DNA of 33,819 bases from a virus. Position 1 is the stretch's first letter. Every line of letters begins with the position of its first letter. The notes below the pieces were generated by a model that was not told where the DNA came from, searched no databases, and saw only the letters and a program-made list of their open reading frames with translations. Below are positions 6,687 through 13,987 of this stretch, one piece after another. A program made the translations under genes and the position numbers. Location of the stretch: IMG/VR virus record IMGVR_UViG_3300025425_000080, positions 1-33,819 of that record, one strand, 5' to 3'.

Positions 6687-7382
6687 TTATATTTTTGCAA
6701 TGTTGCCAGTGTAACAAGACTTGATAATATCAGCTACAGTATTACTACACACAACTTCATAATGCGTATGTGGTACTTCTACTATTGTCATATCAGTTCT
6801 ATGTGTCATGCTTGCTAATGTTACTACTCCATCGTTTGGTCCGCCGTGATAAGGAACAGATCCAGTTGTGCTTACAATCTGCGTCCACGGTATGTCTAGT
6901 TGTATATCGTTGGCTTGTCGTATAGGATCACTGTTTCTGCCAATGTCCTTGAACAGTGGATAGCTTGGTACAATATACTTTGCCCAATCTGCTGTTGAAC
7001 TTCCACGGAACGGCGTTGAGATACTAACACCGCCAACTACTCTTATGTACTGTGTAAGATGCAGAGCATATATTCCGCCCATACTGTGACCAATAACAAA
7101 ATGTGGCCCTTTTCCTTGCACCTGTTCTACTATCATATCTAGGTTGTCTTGAAAGCGTGTCATGCTTGAATAGTTGATCATTATTTCTTTTTTAAATCGA
7201 GTTTTTGTTCTTAAGTACTCAAAACTCAAGCTGGTTTGATTTGCGCCATGCAACCATATAACATTAATGTCATCTTTGGTATAGGGTTCTTCTATTGTAG
7301 TTTGCCCTAATAAGTTTTTTAAATAGTTTAGCATAAAGTATTTATCAGAAGGTCTGCTGCGGTACAGCATTTCGAATAGCAT
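6687..7382 (-). CDS. Alpha/beta-hydrolase, lipase-like
   Basis: An INVIWLHGANQTSLSF strand-turn (oxyanion region) is followed by FVIGHSMGGIYAL at about residue 117, the nucleophile elbow G-H-S-M-G-G of alpha/beta hydrolases. A late Asp (GPNDGVV) and His (PHTHYE) complete a plausible Ser-Asp-His triad. Similar hydrolases occur in marine T4-like phages with unknown substrates; lipid or ester hydrolysis is the family activity. There is no signal peptide. An AAGGAG site precedes the ATG, and a small ACAGCT/AGCTGT hairpin at 7391-7408 lies directly upstream. Confidence 0.8.
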   Translation of the reverse strand: MLFEMLYRSRPSDKYFMLNYLKNLLGQTTIEEPYTKDDINVIWLHGANQTSLSFEYLRTKTRFKKEIMINYSSMTRFQDNLDMIVEQVQGKGPHFVIGHSMGGIYALHLTQYIRVVGGVSISTPFRGSSTADWAKYIVPSYPLFKDIGRNSDPIRQANDIQLDIPWTQIVSTTGSVPYHGGPNDGVVTLASMTHRTDMTIVEVPHTHYEVVCSNTVADIIKSCYTGNIAKI

Positions 7383-7424
7383 CTCCTTATACAGCTATTC
7401 TAAGCTGTTATTTTTTTATGCTGA

Positions 7425-8846
7425 TTAAACTGTTGCGTTAGGAGTTTGTGGTGCAGATGCAGGTGCAGGTGCAGGTGCAGGTGATTTTATAGTTGCTAAT
7501 TGATCTAGCAATGGGCCACCTTCAATAATGGTTCTTGTTAGTTTACCTGCTGGGCTCCAATAGCTTCTTGCTTTAAACAATAATAAATTTTTACCACCGA
7601 TATTGCCTGTCACTTGCACACCTAATCCATTTGGTGTCGCTGTTCCTACAAGATCAACTTTTTCTAATGCTTGTTCTAATGAACTATCTATACGCATTAG
7701 TTTGTAACCTGGGGATCCAGGAACCGTGCTTAGTTTTACAATATCTATGATTTGAGACTCGCCAGAATCACTAACATCGTTAGCATAATGAACAAGCCCT
7801 CCTACAATCTGTTTCACTAATTCTTTTTCTTTTTGCACACTATCGCCACCTGTCAGTCTCATGATTTTAGGAATAATAAGATTGCTATAGATTTGACGTA
7901 ATACTTCTAGGTTTTTAGGCTGATCTTCTGACCAGTTATCTTTGTATGTACTAATATCTTCACCAAATACTGTATTAAAGAAATGTAAAGGTTTACTCCA
8001 TTCTTTACCACTAGCTTGTCCAAGTTGGCTTGCACCTGCTTTTGCACTTAGTAGATTAATTCGTTCGCCATCAATGTTAAGTACAAGATCTGCTTTTGTA
8101 CCTTTTTGATCTTGTGTGCCTATAGCTGCTACTTCAATTCTGTTTGTGTTTGGATCTTTTGCGGTTCTATTTGCGCCGGTGGTTATACTTTCGTTGTTAT
8201 TGGCAAATTCTAAACTACTTGCAATAGTACCTTGTACATTTTTTGGTGAAGCTCCCAAGTTGTTAATAAATTGAATGAAACTTTTTACGCTTCTTGCCGG
8301 CACTACAATGTCAATTGAAACTTGATCATTTTTCCCTGATTCATAAGAAACTGTGTCTTCTAACTTCATTTGTAAACTTTGTTTACCTTTGATAGGCGTA
8401 GCTTTTGCTTTCTTAGCCATTGTAAGAAAGTCATTTATGTTAATTAGCTGGCCAGCTTTTTTAAATCTAGCACCGGTAGCGATACCCAACGCAATTTCGC
8501 CAATGTCGCCTATGTTGTAATCAGCCTCTTTGCCTTTGATAGCAGGACTTTTGTAAATTCTACCAATTGTAATTTTTTGGTCGTCGATAGTGTGTAATCT
8601 AATTTTTTTAATTAATTCAATTTGTTCAGGAGTCGCTGTGTCTGATCCATCCCAAATTTCGGCTAGGTTATCTGCTACAGCTTGTGGATTTTTTAATTCA
8701 ATGCGTACTTCACCATTGTCAATAGGAATAGGTGTACCTTGCTCAATAAGTTCAATAAGATTGATCCAGTACTCTGGATTTCTCTTGCCAAAATCCGCAA
8801 CACTTAACGTAGCTTCATTAATAATTTTAATTTCGGTGTATCGCAT
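7425..8846 (-). CDS. Large phage protein of unknown function, possible PD-(D/E)XK-like core
   Basis: The 473-aa protein begins MRYTEIKIINE, a start style seen in several marine phage proteins. A GDIGEIALGIATG segment near residue 117, a KADLVLNIDGERINLLSAKAG stretch near residue 252 and nearby basic residues have the spacing of a PD-(D/E)XK nuclease (Glu, then Asp and x-x-K). This is a weak match. The C-terminus is a Pro-Ala tail (PAPAPAPASAP) encoded by a GCAGGT repeat tract at 7453-7481. No membrane segment is seen. It could be a structural or DNA-processing protein. A late-type ATAAATA lies about 20 nt upstream of the ATG. Confidence 0.55.
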   Translation of the reverse strand: MRYTEIKIINEATLSVADFGKRNPEYWINLIELIEQGTPIPIDNGEVRIELKNPQAVADNLAEIWDGSDTATPEQIELIKKIRLHTIDDQKITIGRIYKSPAIKGKEADYNIGDIGEIALGIATGARFKKAGQLININDFLTMAKKAKATPIKGKQSLQMKLEDTVSYESGKNDQVSIDIVVPARSVKSFIQFINNLGASPKNVQGTIASSLEFANNNESITTGANRTAKDPNTNRIEVAAIGTQDQKGTKADLVLNIDGERINLLSAKAGASQLGQASGKEWSKPLHFFNTVFGEDISTYKDNWSEDQPKNLEVLRQIYSNLIIPKIMRLTGGDSVQKEKELVKQIVGGLVHYANDVSDSGESQIIDIVKLSTVPGSPGYKLMRIDSSLEQALEKVDLVGTATPNGLGVQVTGNIGGKNLLLFKARSYWSPAGKLTRTIIEGGPLLDQLATIKSPAPAPAPASAPQTPNATV

Positions 8847-8866
8847 TGCTTATTTCCTATTTTATA

Positions 8867-8873
8867 TATTTAT
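8867..8873 (-). promoter_or_regulatory. Candidate late promoter (ATAAATA)
   Basis: On the minus strand this heptamer matches the core of the T4-type late promoter TATAAATA and lies about 20 nt before the ATG at 8846. Similar hits precede hsp20 (10954-10964) and the 30077 gene (30100-30106). Short AT-rich matches occur by chance, so this is tentative. Confidence 0.35.
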
Positions 8874-9571
8874 TCAATATCAGGAAACAAACATTCTTGT
8901 ACGAAGACTCTTACATCTTCTTCGTTTAAACCTAAACTGACCATTGTACGAGGAGTATGAGGATTCTGTTTTTGATAATGTGCATAACGGTTTTGTGCAG
9001 CTTTGACTTCGTCTATGTCTGCTTGATTATTAAATAATCCAATCTTGGATAGATAGGCATCAATGCTGTCAAAACTAAGTTCTACCAGCTGATCCAATTC
9101 ATCTGTTTTGCTGACATTGCCTGCTGCTACCATGTGTTCACTAAAGATTGCTTGCGCCCACTCAGGTAGTTCACGCTGTTTGCGCCATTCTAGTTTAGCA
9201 ACTTCGTCACCAAATGCTTCAATCATAGGATGTGCTGCATCAGTGCTTCTACTGTAGTCGTGGAAGAATCCTGTAATCTTGTTTTTACCAGCAATAACAT
9301 CCAGTCCAAAAATAGGACCGTTGTTGTCCAGTCTTGGAAATACACAACAATGCATCATCCACAGTCCCTTAGTATCACGTACATCAACTACATCAATGTG
9401 GGCACGGCGATAGTTGTCACTGCTCCATACTCTGTTGATCCAGCCTGGTTGATTAAATCTGTCCATACCCGGTTCAAATACTTCTGTACCAGTAGCGTCA
9501 AAGCGTTCTATTAAACGATCTTGTATTTTGATCAATGTATCCCAAACTTCACTCACTGTCCAACTCCTCAA
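8870..9571 (-). CDS. Ferredoxin-dependent bilin reductase (PcyA/PebS/PcyX family)
   Basis: The 233-aa protein has the family's ordered blocks: RRAHIDVVDVRD (residues 55-66), WMMHCCVFPR (71-80), GPIFGLDVIAG (85-95) and GFFHDYS. These are followed by LPEWAQAIFSEH and a C-terminal Q-N-R-Y-AHYQKQN...SLGLNEEDV...CLFP. D91 matches the catalytic Asp of PcyA (Asp105) and H74 matches its His88; the PcyA Glu76 position appears to be D60. These enzymes use ferredoxin to reduce biliverdin to phycobilins. Known phage members are PebS of cyanophages and PcyX of uncultured marine phages. It overlaps the heme oxygenase gene by 23 nt, so the pair would make biliverdin and reduce it. The product colour and subfamily need phylogeny. 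Confidence 0.9.
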   Translation of the reverse strand: MRSWTVSEVWDTLIKIQDRLIERFDATGTEVFEPGMDRFNQPGWINRVWSSDNYRRAHIDVVDVRDTKGLWMMHCCVFPRLDNNGPIFGLDVIAGKNKITGFFHDYSRSTDAAHPMIEAFGDEVAKLEWRKQRELPEWAQAIFSEHMVAAGNVSKTDELDQLVELSFDSIDAYLSKIGLFNNQADIDEVKAAQNRYAHYQKQNPHTPRTMVSLGLNEEDVRVFVQECLFPDIE

Positions 9572-10088
9572 AAAGTTTCATAGCAAACTCAAAACAGATA
9601 TTTGCTTCGTCTGCCATTTCATCTGTGAGCATGGATCTAACGGTGACTTTAAGTTGTTCTACATTTTCAAAATCGTACATTGTGCCTGACCCAGGATTGC
9701 GTTTACGAATCATCTGACCACCATACATATCACCAAAGTGACGAACATAAAGATGTGCTAATATGTCATGAGTTTCATCTAGATCCATGACATAAGCAAT
9801 GTAGCTACTCGCAGTTGGACATAACAAGTCGATATTGCGCTGAATATTGTATGTTGTTTCTAGTTCTTCTATGTCATTGCGAATAGCTGCTGCTCGACAA
9901 ATGTCTTCAATGCCTGTTAGAACACCTTTGTTACCTGCAACACTTTCTAATGCAGCATATTGCACATATTGATTGTAAATGTATCTATGGTATTCTACTG
10001 GAGTCATACCCTTGAGAAGTTTACGTGCATGTTCCGTACGCTCTGCCTTTTGATGGTTTTCCCAAGTCAAATCTTTTAGTTTATTCAT
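9549..10088 (-). CDS. ho1: Heme oxygenase (HO-1 type)
   Basis: The 179-aa protein starts with a helix containing the proximal-ligand motif N-H12-QKAE, matching VH-x-x-AE of HO-1. The distal-helix Gly motif HLYVRHFGDMYGGQMI (residues 112-127) matches Y-x-R-Y-x-GD-L-S-GGQ. It cleaves heme to biliverdin, CO and ferrous iron with electrons from ferredoxin or a flavoprotein. It is slightly shorter than cyanobacterial HO1 (about 240 aa), mainly at the C-terminus, as in other phage copies. Its ATG overlaps the clpS stop (ATGA) and its end overlaps the bilin reductase gene, giving a coupled clpS-ho-reductase operon. Confidence 0.93.
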   Translation of the reverse strand: MNKLKDLTWENHQKAERTEHARKLLKGMTPVEYHRYIYNQYVQYAALESVAGNKGVLTGIEDICRAAAIRNDIEELETTYNIQRNIDLLCPTASSYIAYVMDLDETHDILAHLYVRHFGDMYGGQMIRKRNPGSGTMYDFENVEQLKVTVRSMLTDEMADEANICFEFAMKLFEELDSE

Positions 10089-10393
10089 GCGTCTTCTTCT
10101 ACCTTAAGACGCAACGGAAATCCGTTGTCTCGAGACAATGTAGTTGCTTCAATGGCTTTTTGTTCAGCAATTTCATAACTATAAATACCAACTACTCCAG
10201 AACCTTCTTCGTGAATTTGTACCGTGATGTTGTTAGCACTTTGCTCGCTGTGTTTAAAGAATTCGATCAACAATGATACAACAAAATCCATCGGGGTTTT
10301 GTCGTCATTTAGCATAATAACTTTGTATCTCTTAGGCTCTTTATTAGTTACTTTAATTTTTTCGTTGATTACTACGTCAGTGTTTGTACTCAT
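10085..10393 (-). CDS. clpS: ClpS-like N-degron adaptor for ClpAP
   Basis: The core reads YKVIMLNDDKTPMDFVVSLLIEFF, then an IHEEGSGVVGIYSYEIAEQKA segment and a final LRLKVEE strand. These match ClpS: the NDD-x-TPM-x-FV pocket that binds N-terminal Leu, Phe, Tyr or Trp, and the x-H-x-x-G-x-x-x-x-G-x-Y-x-x-x-x-A segment. The adaptor delivers N-end-rule substrates to ClpA/ClpP and blocks other ClpAP substrates, including ssrA-tagged proteins. A phage copy could redirect host proteolysis. This fits with the phage tmRNA, whose tag is a Clp substrate. It is coupled to the heme oxygenase gene. Confidence 0.9.
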   Translation of the reverse strand: MSTNTDVVINEKIKVTNKEPKRYKVIMLNDDKTPMDFVVSLLIEFFKHSEQSANNITVQIHEEGSGVVGIYSYEIAEQKAIEATTLSRDNGFPLRLKVEEDA

Positions 10394-10411
10394 TTTTTAA
10401 TCCTTTTAATG

Positions 10412-10434
10412 ATGGGGGGATGTTATCCCCCCAT
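10412..10434 (-). terminator. Strong hairpin after hsp20
   Basis: A perfect 10-bp inverted repeat (ATGGGGGGAT / ATCCCCCCAT, loop GTT) sits just after the hsp20 stop. It lacks a long T-run, so it may be a 3'-end processing or stabilising hairpin rather than a classical terminator. Confidence 0.6.
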
Positions 10435-10441
10435 GACTTAG

Positions 10442-10903
10442 TTAGCCTTCAATTGTGTCTTGTACAATACCGTTAAAGTCTGTAATTGCAATCTTCTTTG
10501 GTTGTAGTTCTTCTGGAACATTGCGTACCAAATGAATATTAAGCATACCTAGTTCAAGACCTGCTTGGCGAACTTCGATATGATCTGCTAGTGTAAAGGT
10601 CCTACGGAAGTTGCGACCTCCGATTCCTTTGTGTAGATAGTTTACTGCTTCATCACCCTTGGGTGCAACACCTTCTACTGTGAGCAGATTCTTTTCCAGT
10701 GTGATATCTAGATTGTCCATACCAAAGCCTGCAACGGCAACACTGATCATGTATTCGTCTTCGTTGATCTGTACAATGTTGTATGGGGGATATCCGTTAG
10801 ACTTTGTGTTTTCAAATACACGATCCATATCACGGAACAGTTGATCAAAACCTATAGTAGCACGATGTAGCGAGGGCAGATCTAGAGTTTGTAATCTTGT
10901 CAT
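10442..10903 (-). CDS. hsp20: Small heat-shock protein Hsp20 / IbpA-like
   Basis: The alpha-crystallin domain spans about residues 38-130. Typical blocks are PPYNIVQINEDEYMISVAVAGF, ITLEKNLLTVEG, YLHKGIGGRNFRRTFTLADHIEV and the late G-x-L-x-I/L motif as LGMLNIHL. It holds unfolded proteins against aggregation. Hsp20 is a near-signature gene of marine T4-like phages. The ATG at 10903 is chosen over one 51 nt upstream because AAGGAG lies 6-8 nt before it. A late-promoter-like ATAAATA occurs at 10954-10964. Confidence 0.92.
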   Translation of the reverse strand: MTRLQTLDLPSLHRATIGFDQLFRDMDRVFENTKSNGYPPYNIVQINEDEYMISVAVAGFGMDNLDITLEKNLLTVEGVAPKGDEAVNYLHKGIGGRNFRRTFTLADHIEVRQAGLELGMLNIHLVRNVPEELQPKKIAITDFNGIVQDTIEG

Positions 10904-10953
10904 TTCATTTCTCCTTTTAAAGCAAGATATAATCGGACCCATTATGGCGTCCA

Positions 10954-10964
10954 TATTTATTTAT
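10954..10964 (-). promoter_or_regulatory. Candidate late promoter upstream of hsp20
   Basis: Two overlapping ATAAATA heptamers on the minus strand (10958-10964 and 10954-10960) lie about 50 nt before the hsp20 ATG. Transcription would begin near 10945. They resemble the T4 late promoter core. No sigma70-like box pair is evident in the same gap. Confidence 0.4.
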
Positions 10965-11638
10965 CATTTGCCTATTGTACTAGATTCATACACTGAATTA
11001 TGAGTTTGAGTACAGCGTATAAATGTTGTACATTTAGGCAGTTGCTTGATTGTACCGGCACCTACATAAGTACAAGTCGAACGGACACCTCCGAGGATAT
11101 CCTGTACCGTATTGGCTACAGCACCTCTGTAAGGCACAAGCACTGTGCGTCCTTCTGACGAACGATAGTTTTTCAATCCGCCAAAATGCTTGTCGTTTGC
11201 ACTTTCACTGCTCATACCGTAGAACTGTACAAACTGTTTTGCTTCTACTAATTCTTCGCCGGTGTCATAGTGTATTTCACCAGTCTTAAATGCTCTGTTG
11301 ATAATTTCGCCACCGCCTTCATCGTGTCCGGCAAGCATACCACCTGCCATTACAAAGTCTGCACCAGCAGCAAATGCTTTGGCTACATCGCCAGGGCAAG
11401 TGCAACCGCCATCAGCAATGATATGTCCACCAAGACCGTGAGCAGCATCGGCACATTCGATGACAGCTGAGAGTTGCGGGTAGCCCACACCAGTCTGCAA
11501 TCTCGTCGTGCATACGCTATTATGTACCACTACACCCTCGATATTGTATGAATGATCTTCTTCGACTTCAAGATCATATGTGTATCCATCATATGGTTCA
11601 ATTTCAAGTATATCTATTTCAACTAATTCAAATTTCAT
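10964..11638 (-). CDS. guaC: GMP reductase, C-terminal half, fused to the C-part of a split intein
   Basis: Residues 1-40 are an intein C-part: [19 protein letters not shown], then [19 protein letters not shown], ending in the conserved His-Asn. The +1 residue Ser41 starts the C-extein, [16 protein letters not shown], which carries the catalytic Cys (C43) of GMP reductase. It continues with [42 protein letters not shown] and [12 protein letters not shown] reductase turns GMP into IMP and ammonia with NADPH. The CTTR loop and C-terminal blocks distinguish it from IMP dehydrogenase. Trans-splicing with the product of 12445-13371 would restore a 378-residue enzyme (E. coli GuaC is about 347). 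Confidence 0.9.
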   Translation of the reverse strand: MKFELVEIDILEIEPYDGYTYDLEVEEDHSYNIEGVVVHNSVCTTRLQTGVGYPQLSAVIECADAAHGLGGHIIADGGCTCPGDVAKAFAAGADFVMAGGMLAGHDEGGGEIINRAFKTGEIHYDTGEELVEAKQFVQFYGMSSESANDKHFGGLKNYRSSEGRTVLVPYRGAVANTVQDILGGVRSTCTYVGAGTIKQLPKCTTFIRCTQTHNSVYESSTIGK

Positions 11639-12455
11639 CTAAAATACTCCAGTCATTTTCTTTAATTTGTGATTCCCATATAACGAGATATCTATATCCG
11701 TTATCTTCTGCTAATTTTTGTTTTACGATATCGCGTTGCTTTTTATATTCTTGTCGTTCTGTTAATATATTATACACTTCGGGGTTCCCGTGCCAAAAAT
11801 CTCCGTGAACCTCTAAAACAATATTGCTATTTATTAAAAAATCATACTGTGCTTTATTATGTAAAATGAAGTTATACTTAAAATTGACGCCTAACTCTTG
11901 TAACTTTTGTTCTGTTGTTTTTTCTATTTTAGTTTTTTTAGGTCTACTATTAACAGATTTTATTCCCATTAATGAATAATATTCTTTAGGACGTTTGCCT
12001 ACAGTTTTCATAAATTCGGACTGTTTCTTTTTAAATTCATCAGTATGAGTTTTTCCATAAAATCCGTTATCATTGCCATAGCGAGCACATTTTTGGCGAA
12101 GTATTTCTTTGGTCTCGTCCGTGTGTGTTTTTCCATAGAACGCATTATTTTCGCCAACAAATCGATCCTTCATAAAATGCGATTGCTGTTTTTTTGTTTC
12201 CGTAGTATGATTTTTACCATAAAACGGATTACTTTCACCTACTTTGTTGCAACTTTGGCACATATATTCGTTTTTTAATAATGCCGATCTAAAACCTACC
12301 TGCGTTAATGATTTACATTTATAACATCTGATTTCTATTTTGCCTAAATCACCGGAAGAAAGTTTCTCTCCATTTTCAAAGTAGGCAAAATTGTTTCTGC
12401 CTACTTTTTCAAATTTTATAATTTCCACACAATTTTTAAACATTTTAGATTTCAT
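11628..12455 (-). CDS. Free-standing homing endonuclease, NUMOD3 repeats plus Vsr-like nuclease domain
   Basis: After an N-terminal Cys-containing segment (CYKCKS...CQSC, probably a zinc ribbon) come three repeats of the form NPFYGK-x-HT-x-ET-K at about residues 75, 100 and 122. These are NUMOD3 DNA-binding modules. The C-terminal domain (about 185-275) has E[10 protein letters not shown]...[22 protein letters not shown] and [10 protein letters not shown], the Vsr-like PD-(D/E)XK fold of the homing endonuclease family first seen with fractured genes. It overlaps both flanking guaC pieces by about 11 nt, so one transcript encodes all three. Its likely target is the intact guaC gene at the intein site. 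Confidence 0.85.
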   Translation of the reverse strand: MKSKMFKNCVEIIKFEKVGRNNFAYFENGEKLSSGDLGKIEIRCYKCKSLTQVGFRSALLKNEYMCQSCNKVGESNPFYGKNHTTETKKQQSHFMKDRFVGENNAFYGKTHTDETKEILRQKCARYGNDNGFYGKTHTDEFKKKQSEFMKTVGKRPKEYYSLMGIKSVNSRPKKTKIEKTTEQKLQELGVNFKYNFILHNKAQYDFLINSNIVLEVHGDFWHGNPEVYNILTERQEYKKQRDIVKQKLAEDNGYRYLVIWESQIKENDWSILDEI

Positions 12456-13371
12456 ATCCTACTCCAATAGCAACTTTTATAGTGTTATATTTATGCTTTA
12501 GAAGTAAATAATCCTTTGTTAAATCTTTTGCTTCGACCCATTCTGCATATTGATGAATATTATCATCTGTTACTGTTTCTCGATGTTTTTTATGTAAAAC
12601 ATAAAACTCGTGATTAGGAGTTGCTTTAATACCATTAATATTAACTATTGATTTTTTATCGTCAAATTTAAATGTATTAGTAACAGTTTTATAAGATCCA
12701 GTGTGAGTTAAAACTTTTTCACCTTGTTTAATATCTTCGATATTCTTTAAACATTTATCAGTCTTAACTTTTTGCCCAGGAGCAAAACATCCAGGACCAA
12801 TGCCCACCTTAATAATATCTGCTCCAGCAAGAATAAGTTCCTCCGTCATTTCTCTTGTAACCACATTACCTGCTATAATAACAAGATGTGGAAAGCGTTT
12901 GCGTACTTCACGAACATGTTCAGCAAAGTGTTCTGAATATCCATTTGCAATGTCAATGCAAACATATTTTAGATTGTCTTCACATTTAGCATACACAGCG
13001 CACAGTTTCTCAAAGTCTGCTGTGCTGGTGCCTATGCTCATAGCCACATAGTCTGTGCGATTAAGTCCGTCACCGTAGAAAAACTCAATCAGTTCTTCCG
13101 CAGTGTAGGTTTTTACAAGGCAGGTAAAGATACCTTGTGCGCCCAACTCATCTGCCATAGCAAATGTGCCGACACCGTCCATGTTAGCAGCCATGATAGG
13201 TACACCTCGATAGTGAGGGTCTTCTGAGCAGTTGTCAGGGAAGTCTGGAATGTAATTTCTAAAATTTGTTTTACGTTCTAGACTAACTTCACTACGACTT
13301 TTAAGTGTGCTGCGCTTGGGCCGGATCAGCACATCCTTGTAGTCTAATTTTACTTCGGACTCTAATTGCAT
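12445..13371 (-). CDS. guaC: GMP reductase, N-terminal half, fused to the N-part of a split intein
   Basis: Residues 1-194 are the N-extein of a GMP reductase-type TIM barrel: LDYKDVLIRPKRSTL, MAANMDGVGTFAMA, CIDIANGYSEHF, IIAGNVVTREMTEELILAGADIIKVGIGPG. From Cys195 the intein N-part begins (CFAPGQKVKT...EDIKQGEKVLTHTG), with the block-B-type T-x-N-H in IKATPNHEFYVL. It ends after about 114 residues. The break falls one residue before the catalytic CTTR loop, so neither half can be active alone. The arrangement closely resembles the IMPDH-1 split intein known from marine metagenomes. It is followed closely by the homing endonuclease gene. Confidence 0.9.
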   Translation of the reverse strand: MQLESEVKLDYKDVLIRPKRSTLKSRSEVSLERKTNFRNYIPDFPDNCSEDPHYRGVPIMAANMDGVGTFAMADELGAQGIFTCLVKTYTAEELIEFFYGDGLNRTDYVAMSIGTSTADFEKLCAVYAKCEDNLKYVCIDIANGYSEHFAEHVREVRKRFPHLVIIAGNVVTREMTEELILAGADIIKVGIGPGCFAPGQKVKTDKCLKNIEDIKQGEKVLTHTGSYKTVTNTFKFDDKKSIVNINGIKATPNHEFYVLHKKHRETVTDDNIHQYAEWVEAKDLTKDYLLLKHKYNTIKVAIGVGYEI

Positions 13372-13377
13372 TACATT

Positions 13378-13611
13378 TTACCAGTTCTGAAAATCTTTGA
13401 TTCTTTGCTTTTTAAGGCGGCGTGTGGCAGCTTCTTTTGCTTTACGGCGCTTTGTGCCTTTGGATTCGTAGAACTCTCTTGAACGGAGTTCTTGCAGCAT
13501 TCCGTCATCAGCGAGGCGCTTTTTTAGTTTGCGAAGCGCCTTAGCAATGTCATTGTTGTATACATCAACTTTGGTTCCTTTAGAAAATTGTTCTTTAGCG
13601 TGTTTGCTCAT
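13378..13611 (-). CDS. rpsU: Ribosomal protein bS21 homolog
   Basis: The protein (77 aa from the ATG at 13611) contains the S21 core: VDVYNNDIAKALRKLKKRLADDGMLQELRSREFYESKGTKRRKAKEAATRR, ending in a basic helix. bS21 sits on the 30S platform near the anti-Shine-Dalgarno helix and affects mRNA selection. Phage S21 genes are known from marine phages including pelagiphages. The start at 13611 follows GAGGAACAA and is preferred over the more upstream Met. A strong promoter lies inside the upstream gene at 13673-13702. Confidence 0.92.
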   Translation of the reverse strand: MSKHAKEQFSKGTKVDVYNNDIAKALRKLKKRLADDGMLQELRSREFYESKGTKRRKAKEAATRRLKKQRIKDFQNW

Positions 13612-13987
13612 TTGTTCCTCCAATGATATTTTCAAGCAAAATAAAATCATAAATTCTATTCTTGCTTATTAAATTATACGGCGTTGTGCCGTCGTTTGTC
13701 AAGTAAAAAGTGTTTGGTTGCGCAATAAAATGTGATAGAAACATTCTCACCTCAGGCCCACAATTATCAACATCAATAAGTGTAACATCAACTTTTTTTA
13801 TTAAGTTGATCAGCCATTCAATGTTATCGAATGCAGTTTCATACAGATATAGGTTCAAATGAATCTGTGTTTCGCTTAATATATTGTTGAGTAACTGTTT
13901 TTTATCTGTGGTTGGACATACAACAAGTATGCTGTATGCATCGTTGTTTAATATGTCTGGCGGTGTAATTATTGTAACATCATTCAT
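13595..13987 (-). CDS. Hypothetical protein with receiver-like strands (130 aa)
   Basis: Not firmly recognised. It reads as alternating strands and helices (YSILVVCPTTDKKQLL, DVTLIDVDNCGPEVRMFL, NTFYLTNDGTTPYNLI, YDFILLENIIGG). That layout is like a Rossmann or response-receiver-type fold, but without a clear acidic pocket or phosphoacceptor pattern. It overlaps the upstream membrane protein by 8 nt and the S21 start by 17 nt. Confidence 0.55.
   Translation of the reverse strand: MNDVTIITPPDILNNDAYSILVVCPTTDKKQLLNNILSETQIHLNLYLYETAFDNIEWLINLIKKVDVTLIDVDNCGPEVRMFLSHFIAQPNTFYLTNDGTTPYNLISKNRIYDFILLENIIGGTNEQTR
13673..13702 (-). promoter_or_regulatory. Strong internal sigma70-type promoter for rpsU
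   Basis: TTGACA at 13697-13702 and a perfect TATAAT at 13673-13678 are 18 bp apart, inside the coding region of the 130-aa gene. The spacer holds the inverted repeat ACGGC-ACAAC-GCCGT, whose right arm touches the -10 box. It would start transcription near 13665 and feed rpsU. Confidence 0.75.

Noticed and set aside
7453-7481. GCAGGT tandem repeat as a CRISPR or regulatory repeat
   Set aside because: It encodes the Pro-Ala tail of the large protein in frame. There is no repeat-spacer pattern anywhere in the window.
10964-13371. IMP dehydrogenase instead of GMP reductase
   Set aside because: The CTTR catalytic loop, the FYGMSS block and the lack of CBS domains match GMP reductase. Similarity to the IMPDH-1 case lies in the intein.
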